Shown here: piece after piece, positions 34,988 through 43,959 of the stretch
Layout of the letters: each line of letters opens with the position of its first letter
Position numbering within the stretch: the stretch's first letter is position 1
Assembly: GCA_017644105.1 (NCBI GenBank)
Contig: JAEPMD010000015.1
Location: forward strand, 35,694-99,693
Source: Rhizobiaceae bacterium
GTDB lineage: Bacteria; Pseudomonadota; Alphaproteobacteria; Rhizobiales; Rhizobiaceae
Direction: 5' to 3'
DNA length: 64,000 nt
Made by a program: the position numbers and the translations under genes
The notes under the pieces: generated by a model
What the model saw: the letters and a program-made list of their open reading frames with translations, nothing else
Told to the model about the DNA's origin: nothing
The model's database searches: none

Positions 34988-35383
34988 TCAAGCACTATCC
35001 GTGCTTGTTTCTTCAATAACTTTGCGCGCGACGCGAAAACATTCAAGCGCTTGCGGCACGCCGCAATAAATACCGACCACGTGTATGATGGCACGGATTT
35101 CCTCATGCGACACCCCATTATTGAGTGCCCCGCGACAATGAATTTCCCATTCATGCATCTTGCCCAATGCGCCAATCATCGAGAGGTTCATCATGGAGCG
35201 GGTTTTAGGATCAATCACATCGTCACCCCAGCCAAACCCCCAACACCATGCGGTCATCGCTTCTTGAAAAGGTTGGGTAAGCCAATCCGCATTCTTCAGA
35301 TTATTCTCAACATATTCAGCGCCAAGTGTGCTCTTGCGTTGTTCCAAACCTTTCAAAAAAAGATCTTCATCAAATAAGCTCAT
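34988..35383 (-). CDS. Carboxymuconolactone decarboxylase family protein
   Basis: 131 residues of the CMD/AhpD-like helical fold. L-T-Q-P-F-Q-E-A-M-T-A-W-C-W-G-F-G-W-G-D-D and R-S-M-M-N-L-S-M-I-G-A-L-G are followed by H-C-R-G-A-L-N-N-G-V-S-H-E-E-I-R-A-I-I-H-V-V-G-I-Y-C-G-V-P. The usual C-x-x-C redox pair of AhpD is absent, so it resembles the gamma-carboxymuconolactone decarboxylase branch. The reaction is unknown. It is last in the Rieske operon, 3 bp after the aldehyde dehydrogenase stop, so it should act on an intermediate of that pathway. Confidence 0.85.
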   Translation of the reverse strand: MSLFDEDLFLKGLEQRKSTLGAEYVENNLKNADWLTQPFQEAMTAWCWGFGWGDDVIDPKTRSMMNLSMIGALGKMHEWEIHCRGALNNGVSHEEIRAIIHVVGIYCGVPQALECFRVARKVIEETSTDSA

Positions 35384-35386
35384 TTT

Positions 35387-36832
35387 CTAATCCTTCAGCT
35401 TGATTGCAACATTTTTGGTCTGAACATAATTCCAAAGTGCCTCGCGGCCCTTTTCACGCCCATAGCCGGATTTGCCATAACCGCCAAAGGGCGTTTCCAC
35501 TCCGCCTGCATACCATTCATTGACAAACACTTGACCTGCGCGAAGTTTTTGACTGGCTTGCATGGCGCGATCTAGATCTTTTGTGAATACGCCACCCACC
35601 AAGCCATAAGGTGTGCTGTTGGCAATCTTGATTGCGTCGCTGTCTGCTTTGAATTTTAGGATCGAAAGAACCGGACCAAACACTTCCTCATTCGCGATTT
35701 TCATATCGGGCGTGACACCTGAAAGCACAGTCGGCTCCATAAACGCACCATCACGATTAAGCTTATGCCCACCGGTTGAAAGATGAGCACCTTCTTTGAC
35801 CGCATCAATCAACATATCAACAGCGCGATCGCGCTGTTGTTCAGACACCATTGCGCCCATAGTGGGACCAAATTCCGGCTGCTCAATGCCCGGCCCAACG
35901 TTCAAAGACTTTGCAACATTGGTGATACGTTCGACTAATTCGTCATGCACGTTTTCATGGGCAATGACGCGTGACATGGCTGAACATACTTGCCCAGCAT
36001 TGAAATATATCCCCCAGCGTACATCATTTTCAAAAGCTTCTAGATCGGCATCATCGTGGACAATCGCGGCGGATTTTCCACCAAGTTCTAATACACATGG
36101 AACAACATTTTTTGCAGCAGCCGATGCGATAGCGATGCCTGTTGGCACTGATCCCGTGAACACGATCTGGTTAACCAAAGGATGCGCAGATAATGCAGCG
36201 CCTGCTTCATGACCATACCCGCAGATGATATTCACTGCGCCTTTTGGCAGCCCCACGGCCTCTGCCGCATGCGCAAACCATGCATTGGATAACGGGGTGA
36301 GCTCCGGCGTTTTGATCACACAACAATTGCCGGTTGCCAAACCCGCCGAAAGTGATCGCGCTGTCATTTCAATCGGGTAATTCCAAGGGATAATCTGTGC
36401 TGATACGCCATAAGGTTCGTGCGTGGTAAAATCAAAATAGCCCTTGCCGAGGGGAATAGAACGCCCTTCAACGGTCTCTGCCTGATTGCCATAATACTCA
36501 AAATAGCGGGCCGCACCTTCCACTTCGATACGCGCCTCCCATAAAGGCTTGCCTTGCTCGAGTGTTAGAAGCGGTGCGATCTCATCAATATGTTCAAGCA
36601 GATATCGACCCATGGCTTGGACCATACGGCCACGCTCAACCGGTCTGAGGCCCGATAATGCGCCTGACAGATGAAGCTCATGCGCTGCGGTCACGGCTAT
36701 TTCAACATCACCAGCATCCGCGAGCGCTTGTTCGGCTAATTTCTCACCGATGCCCGGATTAATGACATCAAGACGCCCCGCGCCACCATCGACCCATTCG
36801 CCATTGATATAGTTTTGCCAATATTCTTTCAT
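35387..36832 (-). CDS. NAD-dependent aldehyde dehydrogenase
   Basis: 481 residues, a standard ALDH length. The oxyanion Asn is in I-I-P-W-N-Y-P, the general base is Glu249 in L-E-L-G-G-K-S, the nucleophile is Cys283 in G-Q-V-C-S-A-M-S-R, and N-S-T-P-Y-G-L-V-G-G-V-F-T is in the C-terminal domain. G-Q-V-C-S-A resembles betaine- and succinate-semialdehyde-type enzymes. It lies 18 bp after the CntA-like Rieske gene. Rieske oxygenases of that class release a semialdehyde after C-N cleavage or formaldehyde after N-demethylation, and this enzyme would oxidise the released aldehyde. Which of the two applies cannot be decided from sequence. Confidence 0.9.
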   Translation of the reverse strand: MKEYWQNYINGEWVDGGAGRLDVINPGIGEKLAEQALADAGDVEIAVTAAHELHLSGALSGLRPVERGRMVQAMGRYLLEHIDEIAPLLTLEQGKPLWEARIEVEGAARYFEYYGNQAETVEGRSIPLGKGYFDFTTHEPYGVSAQIIPWNYPIEMTARSLSAGLATGNCCVIKTPELTPLSNAWFAHAAEAVGLPKGAVNIICGYGHEAGAALSAHPLVNQIVFTGSVPTGIAIASAAAKNVVPCVLELGGKSAAIVHDDADLEAFENDVRWGIYFNAGQVCSAMSRVIAHENVHDELVERITNVAKSLNVGPGIEQPEFGPTMGAMVSEQQRDRAVDMLIDAVKEGAHLSTGGHKLNRDGAFMEPTVLSGVTPDMKIANEEVFGPVLSILKFKADSDAIKIANSTPYGLVGGVFTKDLDRAMQASQKLRAGQVFVNEWYAGGVETPFGGYGKSGYGREKGREALWNYVQTKNVAIKLKD

Positions 36833-36850
36833 GTTACGTTTCTACGATCA

Positions 36851-37942
36851 TCATCTTTTGTCTTGGCCATCGATTGCTTGCCGCATCCAGCGTTGTAGGT
36901 GCATCACCGGGTGCTCAGAATTCACCCCGCCGGATTTATCAATCACAAGAGGCCCCGGCCTATATCCTTTTGAATTTAAACCGCGCTGCACGGATTCAAC
37001 AAGATGAATATCTTCCTCTACCGTTGTCTCGCGGTCCTGAACGGCAAGTTGGCGGATTTTCTCATCTTCAACGCCACCTACGGAATACCACCCGCGAAAA
37101 ACCACCACCCGTTCTGTATCTATCGCGCGCCAATGATAGGTGTTTAAGACATTGCCTGGATAGACCTGAAACGAAAACATCGGCCATAAGAACCAGCTCG
37201 AATATTCATCAAAATGTTGAAACCCTGAATGAATATCGTATGTCATGTTTTCTAAGTTTTGACATTCCGTTGTGTGGCGCAAACATTTGCCTTGCGGTTG
37301 AATGTCATAGGTCTCTGGCTTGACGACACCGCTTGCAAATGTCGGATGATTAAGCGTGCAGTGATAGCATTCTGAGTAATTCTCAACAGAAACCTTCCAG
37401 TTACAGTTTTCTGGAATTTCAATCCATTCAAGCGGCTTCAAGTCTGCCCAGTTTGGCACCCATTCAGAAAGCTCTTGCCGTGCGTTGGGAAACCAATCAT
37501 CCATCGGCACAGCATCTGGATCCAAGTTCACAAAGATAAACCCCAAGAATTCTTCAGAGCGCACTTCGGTGAGACAAATGGATGATTTATCAAACCCTTC
37601 AACGGCCTTAATGTTTGGTCCACTGCGCAATTCACCCGATAATTCATATGTCCATGCATGATAGGGGCAGACCAAGACCGAGGATTTCCCCGTACCGCTT
37701 ACCAATTGATGTGCGCGATGCTGGCAAACATTATAAAAAACGCGAATTTGATCATCTCGCCCGCGCACGGCAAACAGGCTTTCACCGGCAATCTCAAAAC
37801 TCGCATAGGAACCCTTTTCAGATAATTGGGATGCATGGCAACCAAATTGCCATGTGCTTGATAAAAGACCTGCCGCTTCAATCTGAAAGACTTCGGGGTC
37901 TGTGTAATATCTCGCATCCAATGATCTGATGGGTTCGGTCAT
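36851..37942 (-). CDS. Rieske oxygenase for quaternary amines (CntA/GbcA-like)
   Basis: 363 residues. The Rieske cluster ligands are Cys73-x-His75 and Cys92-x-x-His95 (C-Q-H and C-P-Y-H). The catalytic domain has V-E-N-Y-S-E-C-Y-H-C-T-L-N-H, giving mononuclear-iron ligands His194 and His199 with Glu191 at the subunit-bridging position. Most ring-hydroxylating dioxygenases have Asp there; the Glu is typical of carnitine and betaine monooxygenases. The C-terminal D-I-H-L-V-E-S-V-Q-R-G-L-N-S-K-G-Y-R also matches that group. It would hydroxylate a carbon next to a trimethyl- or dimethyl-ammonium nitrogen. The required FMN/2Fe-2S reductase is not encoded in the window. It overlaps the RpiR gene by 4 bp. 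Confidence 0.92.
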   Translation of the reverse strand: MTEPIRSLDARYYTDPEVFQIEAAGLLSSTWQFGCHASQLSEKGSYASFEIAGESLFAVRGRDDQIRVFYNVCQHRAHQLVSGTGKSSVLVCPYHAWTYELSGELRSGPNIKAVEGFDKSSICLTEVRSEEFLGFIFVNLDPDAVPMDDWFPNARQELSEWVPNWADLKPLEWIEIPENCNWKVSVENYSECYHCTLNHPTFASGVVKPETYDIQPQGKCLRHTTECQNLENMTYDIHSGFQHFDEYSSWFLWPMFSFQVYPGNVLNTYHWRAIDTERVVVFRGWYSVGGVEDEKIRQLAVQDRETTVEEDIHLVESVQRGLNSKGYRPGPLVIDKSGGVNSEHPVMHLQRWMRQAIDGQDKR

Positions 37943-38826
37943 TTGATCGGCTCGTGGTAAAGTCCAAGCTGATGGCGACGTTTGTGAAAGGTGTCCACCC
38001 GATCAACAATCTCATCACTGGCCACCGCAATGACAAACGATAGCAACGTCTCCAAAAGCGCGATAATACTGACCGAAGACGGAAAGAATTGTGGTGTATC
38101 GACAGAGACAACAAATCCATGATCCGCATCGCGTAGGATTGGACTTGCAGGGCTATCCGATAATGCAATGATGGTCATATTCTGCTCGCGCGCGATCTTC
38201 ACCGCTTCAACGACTTCAGAACGATAAGGCTTGCAAGTAATAGCAATCAGCACATCGCGTTCATCTGCCCAAGCAAGGTCATCAACAGGTGTCGATCCCG
38301 GTTTTGGGATTGAATGAAACTGCACCATGCCGGTGGACGCCAAATAGGTGAAGTTGCGCGCATTGGAATTGTGAACCCCGACGCCAAGCACAAAAATATT
38401 ACGTGAATTCCAAATAGAATTGGCGGCATCTTTTAATTGGTCTGCAGAAATGCCGGCAAATGTTTCCTCAATATTGTTGAGCACCTCCTGCACCATATCC
38501 GCGTAAAGGCCGCCAAGATCACCGGACTTTCGAACATCTTGTAACCATCGCGCACGATCCGGAAAATCAACAGCCCCACGGCGGATGGCTTCACGAAATG
38601 GCACTCTGAAATCATCATACCCTTCAAAGCCAACCTGGCGTGCCATGCGCACAAACGTATTGGGCTTGACGTTTGCCGCTTCAGCAATCTCGCGCACTGT
38701 GGACACACCAACATCGCGCGGGTTTTCCAGCACATAAGTCGCTGCTTTTTGCGCTTCTGGTGTGAGTTCTGGCAGCTCGCTGGCTAACCGCTCTAAAATC
38801 GTATTTGATACATTTGTTACATTCAT
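37939..38826 (-). CDS. RpiR/MurR family transcriptional regulator
   Basis: 295 residues. The N-terminal RpiR helix-turn-helix spans ~20-80 (L-T-P-E-A-Q-K-A-A-T-Y-V-L-E-N-P, V-S-T-V-R-E-I-A-E-A-A-N-V-K-P-N-T-F-V-R-M-A). A C-terminal SIS domain (N-I-F-V-L-G-V-G-V-H-N-S-N-A-R-N and later I-A-I-T-C-K-P-Y-R-S-E-V-V) normally binds a phosphosugar. RpiR proteins without sugar genes nearby are common in alphaproteobacterial amine clusters. It is the first gene of the minus operon and is divergent from the dimethylglycine-dehydrogenase-like gene, so it is the probable regulator of the whole island through the repeats at 38809-38848. Confidence 0.92.
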   Translation of the reverse strand: MNVTNVSNTILERLASELPELTPEAQKAATYVLENPRDVGVSTVREIAEAANVKPNTFVRMARQVGFEGYDDFRVPFREAIRRGAVDFPDRARWLQDVRKSGDLGGLYADMVQEVLNNIEETFAGISADQLKDAANSIWNSRNIFVLGVGVHNSNARNFTYLASTGMVQFHSIPKPGSTPVDDLAWADERDVLIAITCKPYRSEVVEAVKIAREQNMTIIALSDSPASPILRDADHGFVVSVDTPQFFPSSVSIIALLETLLSFVIAVASDEIVDRVDTFHKRRHQLGLYHEPIK

Positions 38827-38848
38827 GATTGACTATGGTACATTTGTT
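38809..38848. promoter_or_regulatory. Direct 10-bp repeats at the RpiR divergent promoter
   Basis: TACATTTGTT occurs twice in the same orientation, at 38809-38818 (inside the first codons of the RpiR gene) and 38839-38848 (in the intergenic gap), 30 bp start to start, which is close to three helical turns. TTACATT at 38817-38823 and 38853-38857 adds a related partial element. This spacing suits two regulator dimers on one DNA face. Confidence 0.6.
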
Positions 38849-38889
38849 TGATTACATTGTCGAGAGAAAAATCACTGAAAGGAACGACA

Positions 38890-41343
38890 GTGACAAAAAA
38901 CTTTCCGACACATGCCCGCGTTGTCATTGTAGGTGGCGGCGTGATGGGCGTAGGCCTTGCTTATCACCTCGCACATGAAGGCTGGGGCCCAGAAACTGTC
39001 CTTTTGGAAAAGGCAGAACTTACCAGCGGCAGTACCTGGCACGCTGCGGGCCAAATTACTCATTCCACCTCTAGCTTCAGTCTCGGCAAATGTGTCGATT
39101 ACAATATCGGTCTTTATTCCGGTGTATTGGAAAAAGAAACTGGTCAAGCGGTGACCTGGCATGGTTGCGGTTCCTTCCGTTTAGCTTACACAGAGGACGA
39201 GATGGATTGGTTGCGGCACACGCTATCGGTCGGGCGCTCACTTGGATTTAATATCGAACTTGTGGGCCCCGAGCGCGTTGCAGAGCTGCATCCGTTTTAC
39301 AATTTGGACGGTGTTTTGGGTGCGCTTTACACACCTGATGATGGTCATGTGGATCCAACCAATGTTACCATGGCCATGGCCGCTGGTGCGCGCCAGAAAG
39401 GTGCGCGCATCATCCGAAATTGCCGTGCCACAAATATCACGCAAGCGCCAAATGGCGAATGGGTTGTTGAAACCGAACAAGGGACCATTACGTGCGAACA
39501 TGTCGTTAACGCTGGCGGCACCTATGCGCGTCAGATGGGTGAATGGTCGGGACTTCAATTGCCCATGACATCAATGACGCACCATTATTTTGTCACTGAA
39601 CCGGTTCCTCAATTTGAAAATTTGGATAAAGAACTCCCAGTGATCCGTGATGACAAAAAAGTCTCGGGCTATATCCGCATGGAACAAAAACGAGGATTGA
39701 TCGGCATTTATGAAAAATCCAATCCTAACTCGGTTTGGCATGATCATTGTCCATGGGATTATGAGAACTGGTTATTTGATGCCGATTATGATCGCGTTAT
39801 GCCTTGGTTGGAAGAAAGCCTCAACCGCATGCCGATCTTTGCCGAGCTTGGCATTCAACGCGAAGTTCATGGCGCAATCAGTCACCCACCGGATGGCAAT
39901 CCATTGATTGGCCCAGCACCAGGCGTGACAAATTATTGGTGCTGTTGCGGCACGCAAATTGGGATTGGTTGGGGACCTGGCCTCACGCGCGAATTGGCAC
40001 GTTGGATGGTGCATGGCGCGGCTGATATTTCCATGCGTGATTACGATCCCCGCCGCTTTGGTTCTTATGCCACAAAGGATTGGCAGGTTGTCAAAGCGGA
40101 AGAAGATTATTGCTTGCGCCATGAAATCCCCTTCCCACATTTCAACCGATTGGCTGGCCGTCCTATCAAACCGTCTCCCTTGCACGAATTGCTTAAGTCC
40201 AAAGGCGCTGTGCATGAGGAAGTTTATGGATTTGAACGCCCACGCTGGTTTGCCAAAAATGGTATTGCGCAAGAAGATCAATATTCGTTCCGCCGCAATG
40301 ATGGGCATGATATGGTTGGCGAAGAAGTGCGCGCCGTCCGCGAACGCGTCGGTATTATGGATGTGACCGCTTTCACCAAAATCGAAGTTTCAGGTCCCGA
40401 TGCCTATGCACTTTTGGATGGGTTAACGGCCAACCGCATGCCGCAAAAAACAGGTTCTATCACGCTCACTCATATGCTTAATCGTCGAGGTCGCATTGAG
40501 CTTGAAACAACGATTGTGCGCATGTCGGACGAGCGATTTTATTTGGTATGCGCTGCATTTTTCGAGCAGCGACTTGAAGATCATCTCCATCAAAACAAAG
40601 CTGATCATGATGTGACCATCAAGGTTCTATCATCCGAATGGTCAGCGTTGTCGTTAAATGGGCCACGATCACGTGACGTGTTGGAAAAATGCACAGACGC
40701 GGATCTCTCGAACAAAGCGTTCCGCTGGTTGTCGGCTCAAGAAATTATGGTCGCTAATCACAAAATCTGGGCGTTTCGCATGTCTTATGCGGGCGAATTG
40801 GGTTGGGAATTTCATATGCCCAACAGTGCATGCCCTGATGTCTATAATGCGCTCTGGTCTGCTGGCGAAGGCTACGGCATTTCAGACTATGGCAGCTTTG
40901 CAATGAATGTTATGCGTATGGAAAAAGGCTTCAAAGGCGCCGGAGAATTGACCAACGAAGTCACGCTCGCTGAAGCAGACGTATTACGCTTTGCGCGCAC
41001 GGATAAAGACTATTTGGGTCGCGACCTCACGCTCAACGAAGATCTGCCATGGATTTGCGCTTATCTTGAAATTGAACCTGACGGCAGTGTTGATGGGCAT
41101 GGTGGCGAAGCTGTGCTGCTCGATGGCGTTGTTGTTGGCTCCACTGCATCCGTGGCCTATGGTCATACAATCGGCAAAGTGTTAGCTTTTGCTTACATAA
41201 AGCCTGATGCTGCAAAACCAGGCACGCGGCTTGAGGTGATCATTCATGGTGAAAAGCGTTCGGCGCGTGTACTTTCAGAACCCGCTTATGATCCTGAAAG
41301 CTTGTTACCCCGCGTTGATGCGCCAAGCATGGTGAGCGCATGA
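38890..41343 (+). CDS. Dimethylglycine/sarcosine dehydrogenase-like flavoprotein with GcvT domain
   Basis: 817 residues from GTG 38890, with AAGGAA upstream; a TTG at 38848 has no ribosome site. The N-terminal DAO domain has V-V-I-V-G-G-G-V-M-G (GGGVMG at 15-20) and G-S-T-W-H-A-A-G-Q, where His51 is the expected covalent FAD attachment. The FAO_M linker domain is at ~380-430. The C-terminal aminomethyltransferase (GcvT) domain (~430-810) would bind folate: T-K-I-E-V-S-G-P-D-A, Y-A-G-E-L-G-W-E and A-M-N-V-M-R-M-E-K-G-F. It removes an N-methyl group and captures the C1 unit as methylene-tetrahydrofolate. It is divergent from the Rieske operon, which suggests that it demethylates the tertiary amine made by the oxygenase. 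Confidence 0.92.
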   Translation: MTKNFPTHARVVIVGGGVMGVGLAYHLAHEGWGPETVLLEKAELTSGSTWHAAGQITHSTSSFSLGKCVDYNIGLYSGVLEKETGQAVTWHGCGSFRLAYTEDEMDWLRHTLSVGRSLGFNIELVGPERVAELHPFYNLDGVLGALYTPDDGHVDPTNVTMAMAAGARQKGARIIRNCRATNITQAPNGEWVVETEQGTITCEHVVNAGGTYARQMGEWSGLQLPMTSMTHHYFVTEPVPQFENLDKELPVIRDDKKVSGYIRMEQKRGLIGIYEKSNPNSVWHDHCPWDYENWLFDADYDRVMPWLEESLNRMPIFAELGIQREVHGAISHPPDGNPLIGPAPGVTNYWCCCGTQIGIGWGPGLTRELARWMVHGAADISMRDYDPRRFGSYATKDWQVVKAEEDYCLRHEIPFPHFNRLAGRPIKPSPLHELLKSKGAVHEEVYGFERPRWFAKNGIAQEDQYSFRRNDGHDMVGEEVRAVRERVGIMDVTAFTKIEVSGPDAYALLDGLTANRMPQKTGSITLTHMLNRRGRIELETTIVRMSDERFYLVCAAFFEQRLEDHLHQNKADHDVTIKVLSSEWSALSLNGPRSRDVLEKCTDADLSNKAFRWLSAQEIMVANHKIWAFRMSYAGELGWEFHMPNSACPDVYNALWSAGEGYGISDYGSFAMNVMRMEKGFKGAGELTNEVTLAEADVLRFARTDKDYLGRDLTLNEDLPWICAYLEIEPDGSVDGHGGEAVLLDGVVVGSTASVAYGHTIGKVLAFAYIKPDAAKPGTRLEVIIHGEKRSARVLSEPAYDPESLLPRVDAPSMVSA

Positions 41344-41371
41344 AAGTAACAACTTTAAATCGGGGTGTTCC

Positions 41372-42475
41372 ATGAAGGTCTCTGCGATCAAATTATGGTC
41401 TGTCGATCTCACCAGCCATGAAACCTATTATATGGCCGAGGGCAAAACCTGCGCCACGGTTGAAACGCACGTTGTGTGTCTTGAAACAGATAATGGTCTG
41501 AAAGGCTGGGGCGAAGTTTGCCCCATCCCGCATTACCTGCCGGCTTTTGCAAAAGGTGTACCAAGCGCTGTGACTGAAATGGCGCCTGAGATTTTGGGTA
41601 TCGAACCCTTTGGCGTGGATGCCCCTATGCGCAAACTCGATGGGTTTTTGATCGGGCATCTGCACGCGAAATCCATTATTGATATTGCGCTTTGGGATCT
41701 CTTTGGCAAGGCGACGAATTTACCTCTTTATGCTTTGCTTGGTGGTCGCACGCGGTATGACATGCCGCTTTATCATTCGATCACCTGCATCGCGCCCGAT
41801 GAAATGGCCCGCATTGCAAAGAACGCCTATGCGACAGGTATCCGGCAGTTTCAGGTCAAACTTGGCGCGGATGCAAATTGGGAGCAAGACGCGGAGCGGC
41901 TTATCAAAGTTCGCGAAGCTGTTGGCAAAGGCCCGCTGGTTTATGGTGACTGGAATTGCGGGGCATCACGCCTGCATGCGACACGAACCGGTCGCGCGGC
42001 TGCCCGTATTGATGTGATGCTAGAACAACCTTGTCAAACTTTGGAAGATTGTGCGGCGGTTCGAAATGCTACGGGTTTGCCGATGAAGATTGATGAGAAC
42101 GCTCATGATTACGCCTCTCTTTTGAAAGCTTATGAATTGGGATGTCTTGATGCCGTTGCGCTTAAACTCTCAAAATTTGGTGGGTTATCCGCCACCCGTA
42201 GGGCTCGCGATCTGGCCGTACATTTAGGTGCAGAAATTTGTGCAGAATGCACCTGGGGCTCTGACATTGTTACAGCCGCGTCACTGCATTTAGCAGCATC
42301 AACCCCTCACGGATCATTGTTAAATACCTGCGATCTTGCCAATTATGTGTCGCCCCGTTTGTGTCCGGACGGACCGGTGCGCGAGAATGGACGAATTCCG
42401 CCACCAGAAGGACCGGGCTTGGGTGTCACGCCAGATCCTGATATCTTGGGTGAACCTATTTTAGAATTGAGCTAG
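41372..42475 (+). CDS. Enolase-superfamily (MLE/MR) protein, candidate betaine epimerase
   Basis: 367 residues. The capping domain is followed by a TIM barrel with metal ligands Asp193 (Y-G-D-W-N), Glu218 (M-L-E-Q-P) and Asp241 (I-D-E-N), and acid/base lysines Lys163 (F-Q-V-K-L-G) and Lys265 (A-L-K-L-S-K-F-G-G). This two-lysine arrangement fits 1,1-proton transfer, that is, racemisation or epimerisation alpha to a carboxylate. L-D-G-F-L-I-G-H-L-H-A-K and the C-terminal W-G-S-D-I-V-T-A-A resemble what I remember of hydroxyproline-betaine 2-epimerase (HpbD). With a CntA-like oxygenase and a methylamine dehydrogenase in the same island, a betaine-type substrate is the best guess. A dipeptide epimerase or a dehydratase is less likely. 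Confidence 0.82.
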   Translation: MKVSAIKLWSVDLTSHETYYMAEGKTCATVETHVVCLETDNGLKGWGEVCPIPHYLPAFAKGVPSAVTEMAPEILGIEPFGVDAPMRKLDGFLIGHLHAKSIIDIALWDLFGKATNLPLYALLGGRTRYDMPLYHSITCIAPDEMARIAKNAYATGIRQFQVKLGADANWEQDAERLIKVREAVGKGPLVYGDWNCGASRLHATRTGRAAARIDVMLEQPCQTLEDCAAVRNATGLPMKIDENAHDYASLLKAYELGCLDAVALKLSKFGGLSATRRARDLAVHLGAEICAECTWGSDIVTAASLHLAASTPHGSLLNTCDLANYVSPRLCPDGPVRENGRIPPPEGPGLGVTPDPDILGEPILELS

Positions 42476-42478
42476 CAC

Positions 42479-43756
42479 ATGTTAAAGATCAAAACCCAAG
42501 ACGAATGGATTGAAAAAGCGCAAAAGGTGTTGCCAGCCGGAGGCTTTGGCAATTTTGATCCCGGGATCATCATCGCGCGTGGAGAAGGCGCTCACGTCTG
42601 GGATGAAGATGGCAATAAATATATTGACTATCTGATTGGTTCCGGCCCCATGCTTTTAGGTCACGGACACCCAGAGGTCATGGAAGCTGTATTGGAACAA
42701 TTGCCCAAGGGCATGACCTTTTTTGCCAATAACAGCAAGGGCATTGAACTTGCGCAAGCCATTATCGATGCGGTCCCCTGCTGTGAGCAAGTTCGCTTCG
42801 TGACATCAGGTGGTGAAGCGGATATGTATGCCATCCGCCTTGCACGCGCTTATACCGGTCGCAATAAAATCCTCAAATTTGAAGGCGGTTATCATGGCAT
42901 GAGTGCCGAAGCACAAATGAGTTTAGCACCTTCACGGCGGGTTAATTTTCCGCAAGCAGTGCCCGACAGTGCAGGTATTCCAGATGGTGTCGCGGAGCAA
43001 ATGGTCATTGCGCCCTATAATGATCTTGAAGCCGTTGAAAATTTGTTGCGCGAAGATGACGATATCGCAGCTATCATTGTTGAACCGCTCCAGCGGATCA
43101 TTCCGCCAGAACCGGGTTACCTGCAGGGCCTGCGCGATCTGTGCGACAAATATAATGTGCTTTTGATCTTTGATGAAATTGTCACCGGATTTCGACTAGC
43201 CTATGGCGGTGGACAGGAACGTTACGGCGTTGTTCCAGATATCTGCACATTTGGTAAGATTATCGGGGGTGGATTCCCACTTGCAGCACTGGGTGCCAGC
43301 GCGGATATCATGCGCCACTTTGATAAAAAGATTGTTGGCGACGAAAAATGGCTCATGCAATTGGGTACATTATCCGGCAATCCAATTGCTTCAGTTGCCG
43401 GATTAAAAACCATGGAAGTGCTCCGCCGCGACGGTGCTTATGACAAATTGCGCGTAATTGGGGCCGCATTACAAAAAATGCAGCATGATGCATTAAACGA
43501 AGCAGGTATTGCACACCAGATCTGCGGTGATGAAACGCTATTTGATATCTTCTTCACAGACAATACTTGTCGCGACTACCGCAGCGCACAGCATGATGAT
43601 CCAAAACGCAATGAGGCTTATAATAAAGTATTGCGTGACAACGGCATCTTCAAATCACCCGGCAAGCTCTATCCATCTTTAGCGATTTCCGAAGAAGACC
43701 TCACAGCAACTGAGATTGCAGTACAAAAAGCTGTTCAAGCGATTAGCCTAAACTAA
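42479..43756 (+). CDS. Class III PLP aminotransferase (glutamate-1-semialdehyde-type)
   Basis: 425 residues. G-D-G-N-K-Y-I-D-Y and G-H-G-H-P are at the N-terminal side. T-S-G-G-E-A-D-M-Y-A-I-R-L-A-R is the PLP phosphate cup, and I-F-D-E-I-V-T-G-F-R holds the Asp that contacts the pyridine N. The Schiff-base Lys is in T-F-G-K-I-I-G-G-G-F-P. The architecture is that of glutamate-1-semialdehyde 2,1-aminomutase-like enzymes, which transfer or shift amino groups on omega-amino or semialdehyde substrates. It begins 3 bp after the epimerase stop, so it belongs to the same operon. It probably deaminates the fully demethylated amino acid, by inference. It is not the haem-pathway HemL, because the context is catabolic. 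Confidence 0.87.
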   Translation: MLKIKTQDEWIEKAQKVLPAGGFGNFDPGIIIARGEGAHVWDEDGNKYIDYLIGSGPMLLGHGHPEVMEAVLEQLPKGMTFFANNSKGIELAQAIIDAVPCCEQVRFVTSGGEADMYAIRLARAYTGRNKILKFEGGYHGMSAEAQMSLAPSRRVNFPQAVPDSAGIPDGVAEQMVIAPYNDLEAVENLLREDDDIAAIIVEPLQRIIPPEPGYLQGLRDLCDKYNVLLIFDEIVTGFRLAYGGGQERYGVVPDICTFGKIIGGGFPLAALGASADIMRHFDKKIVGDEKWLMQLGTLSGNPIASVAGLKTMEVLRRDGAYDKLRVIGAALQKMQHDALNEAGIAHQICGDETLFDIFFTDNTCRDYRSAQHDDPKRNEAYNKVLRDNGIFKSPGKLYPSLAISEEDLTATEIAVQKAVQAISLN

Positions 43757-43959
43757 TTGTTCATTTTGCCGTTTGCGTTTTTGGATAAACAAACCGCGCA
43801 ATTAATGGTGTTAACCGTGGCATCGCTGAAATAAAATCACGACGTCATGAATTCTGGGTGGCTGGCACAGTAAAATCAGTCGATGAATGATGTATCTCCA
43901 CTTGAATTCCTATAACTCCGGTAGTTGCAATACTGACAATTTATAAATAAAATGATTTT

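Noticed and set aside
39772..40308. 178-codon ORF antisense to the DMGDH-like gene
   Set aside because: It lies wholly inside a well-supported coding frame and has no start signal.
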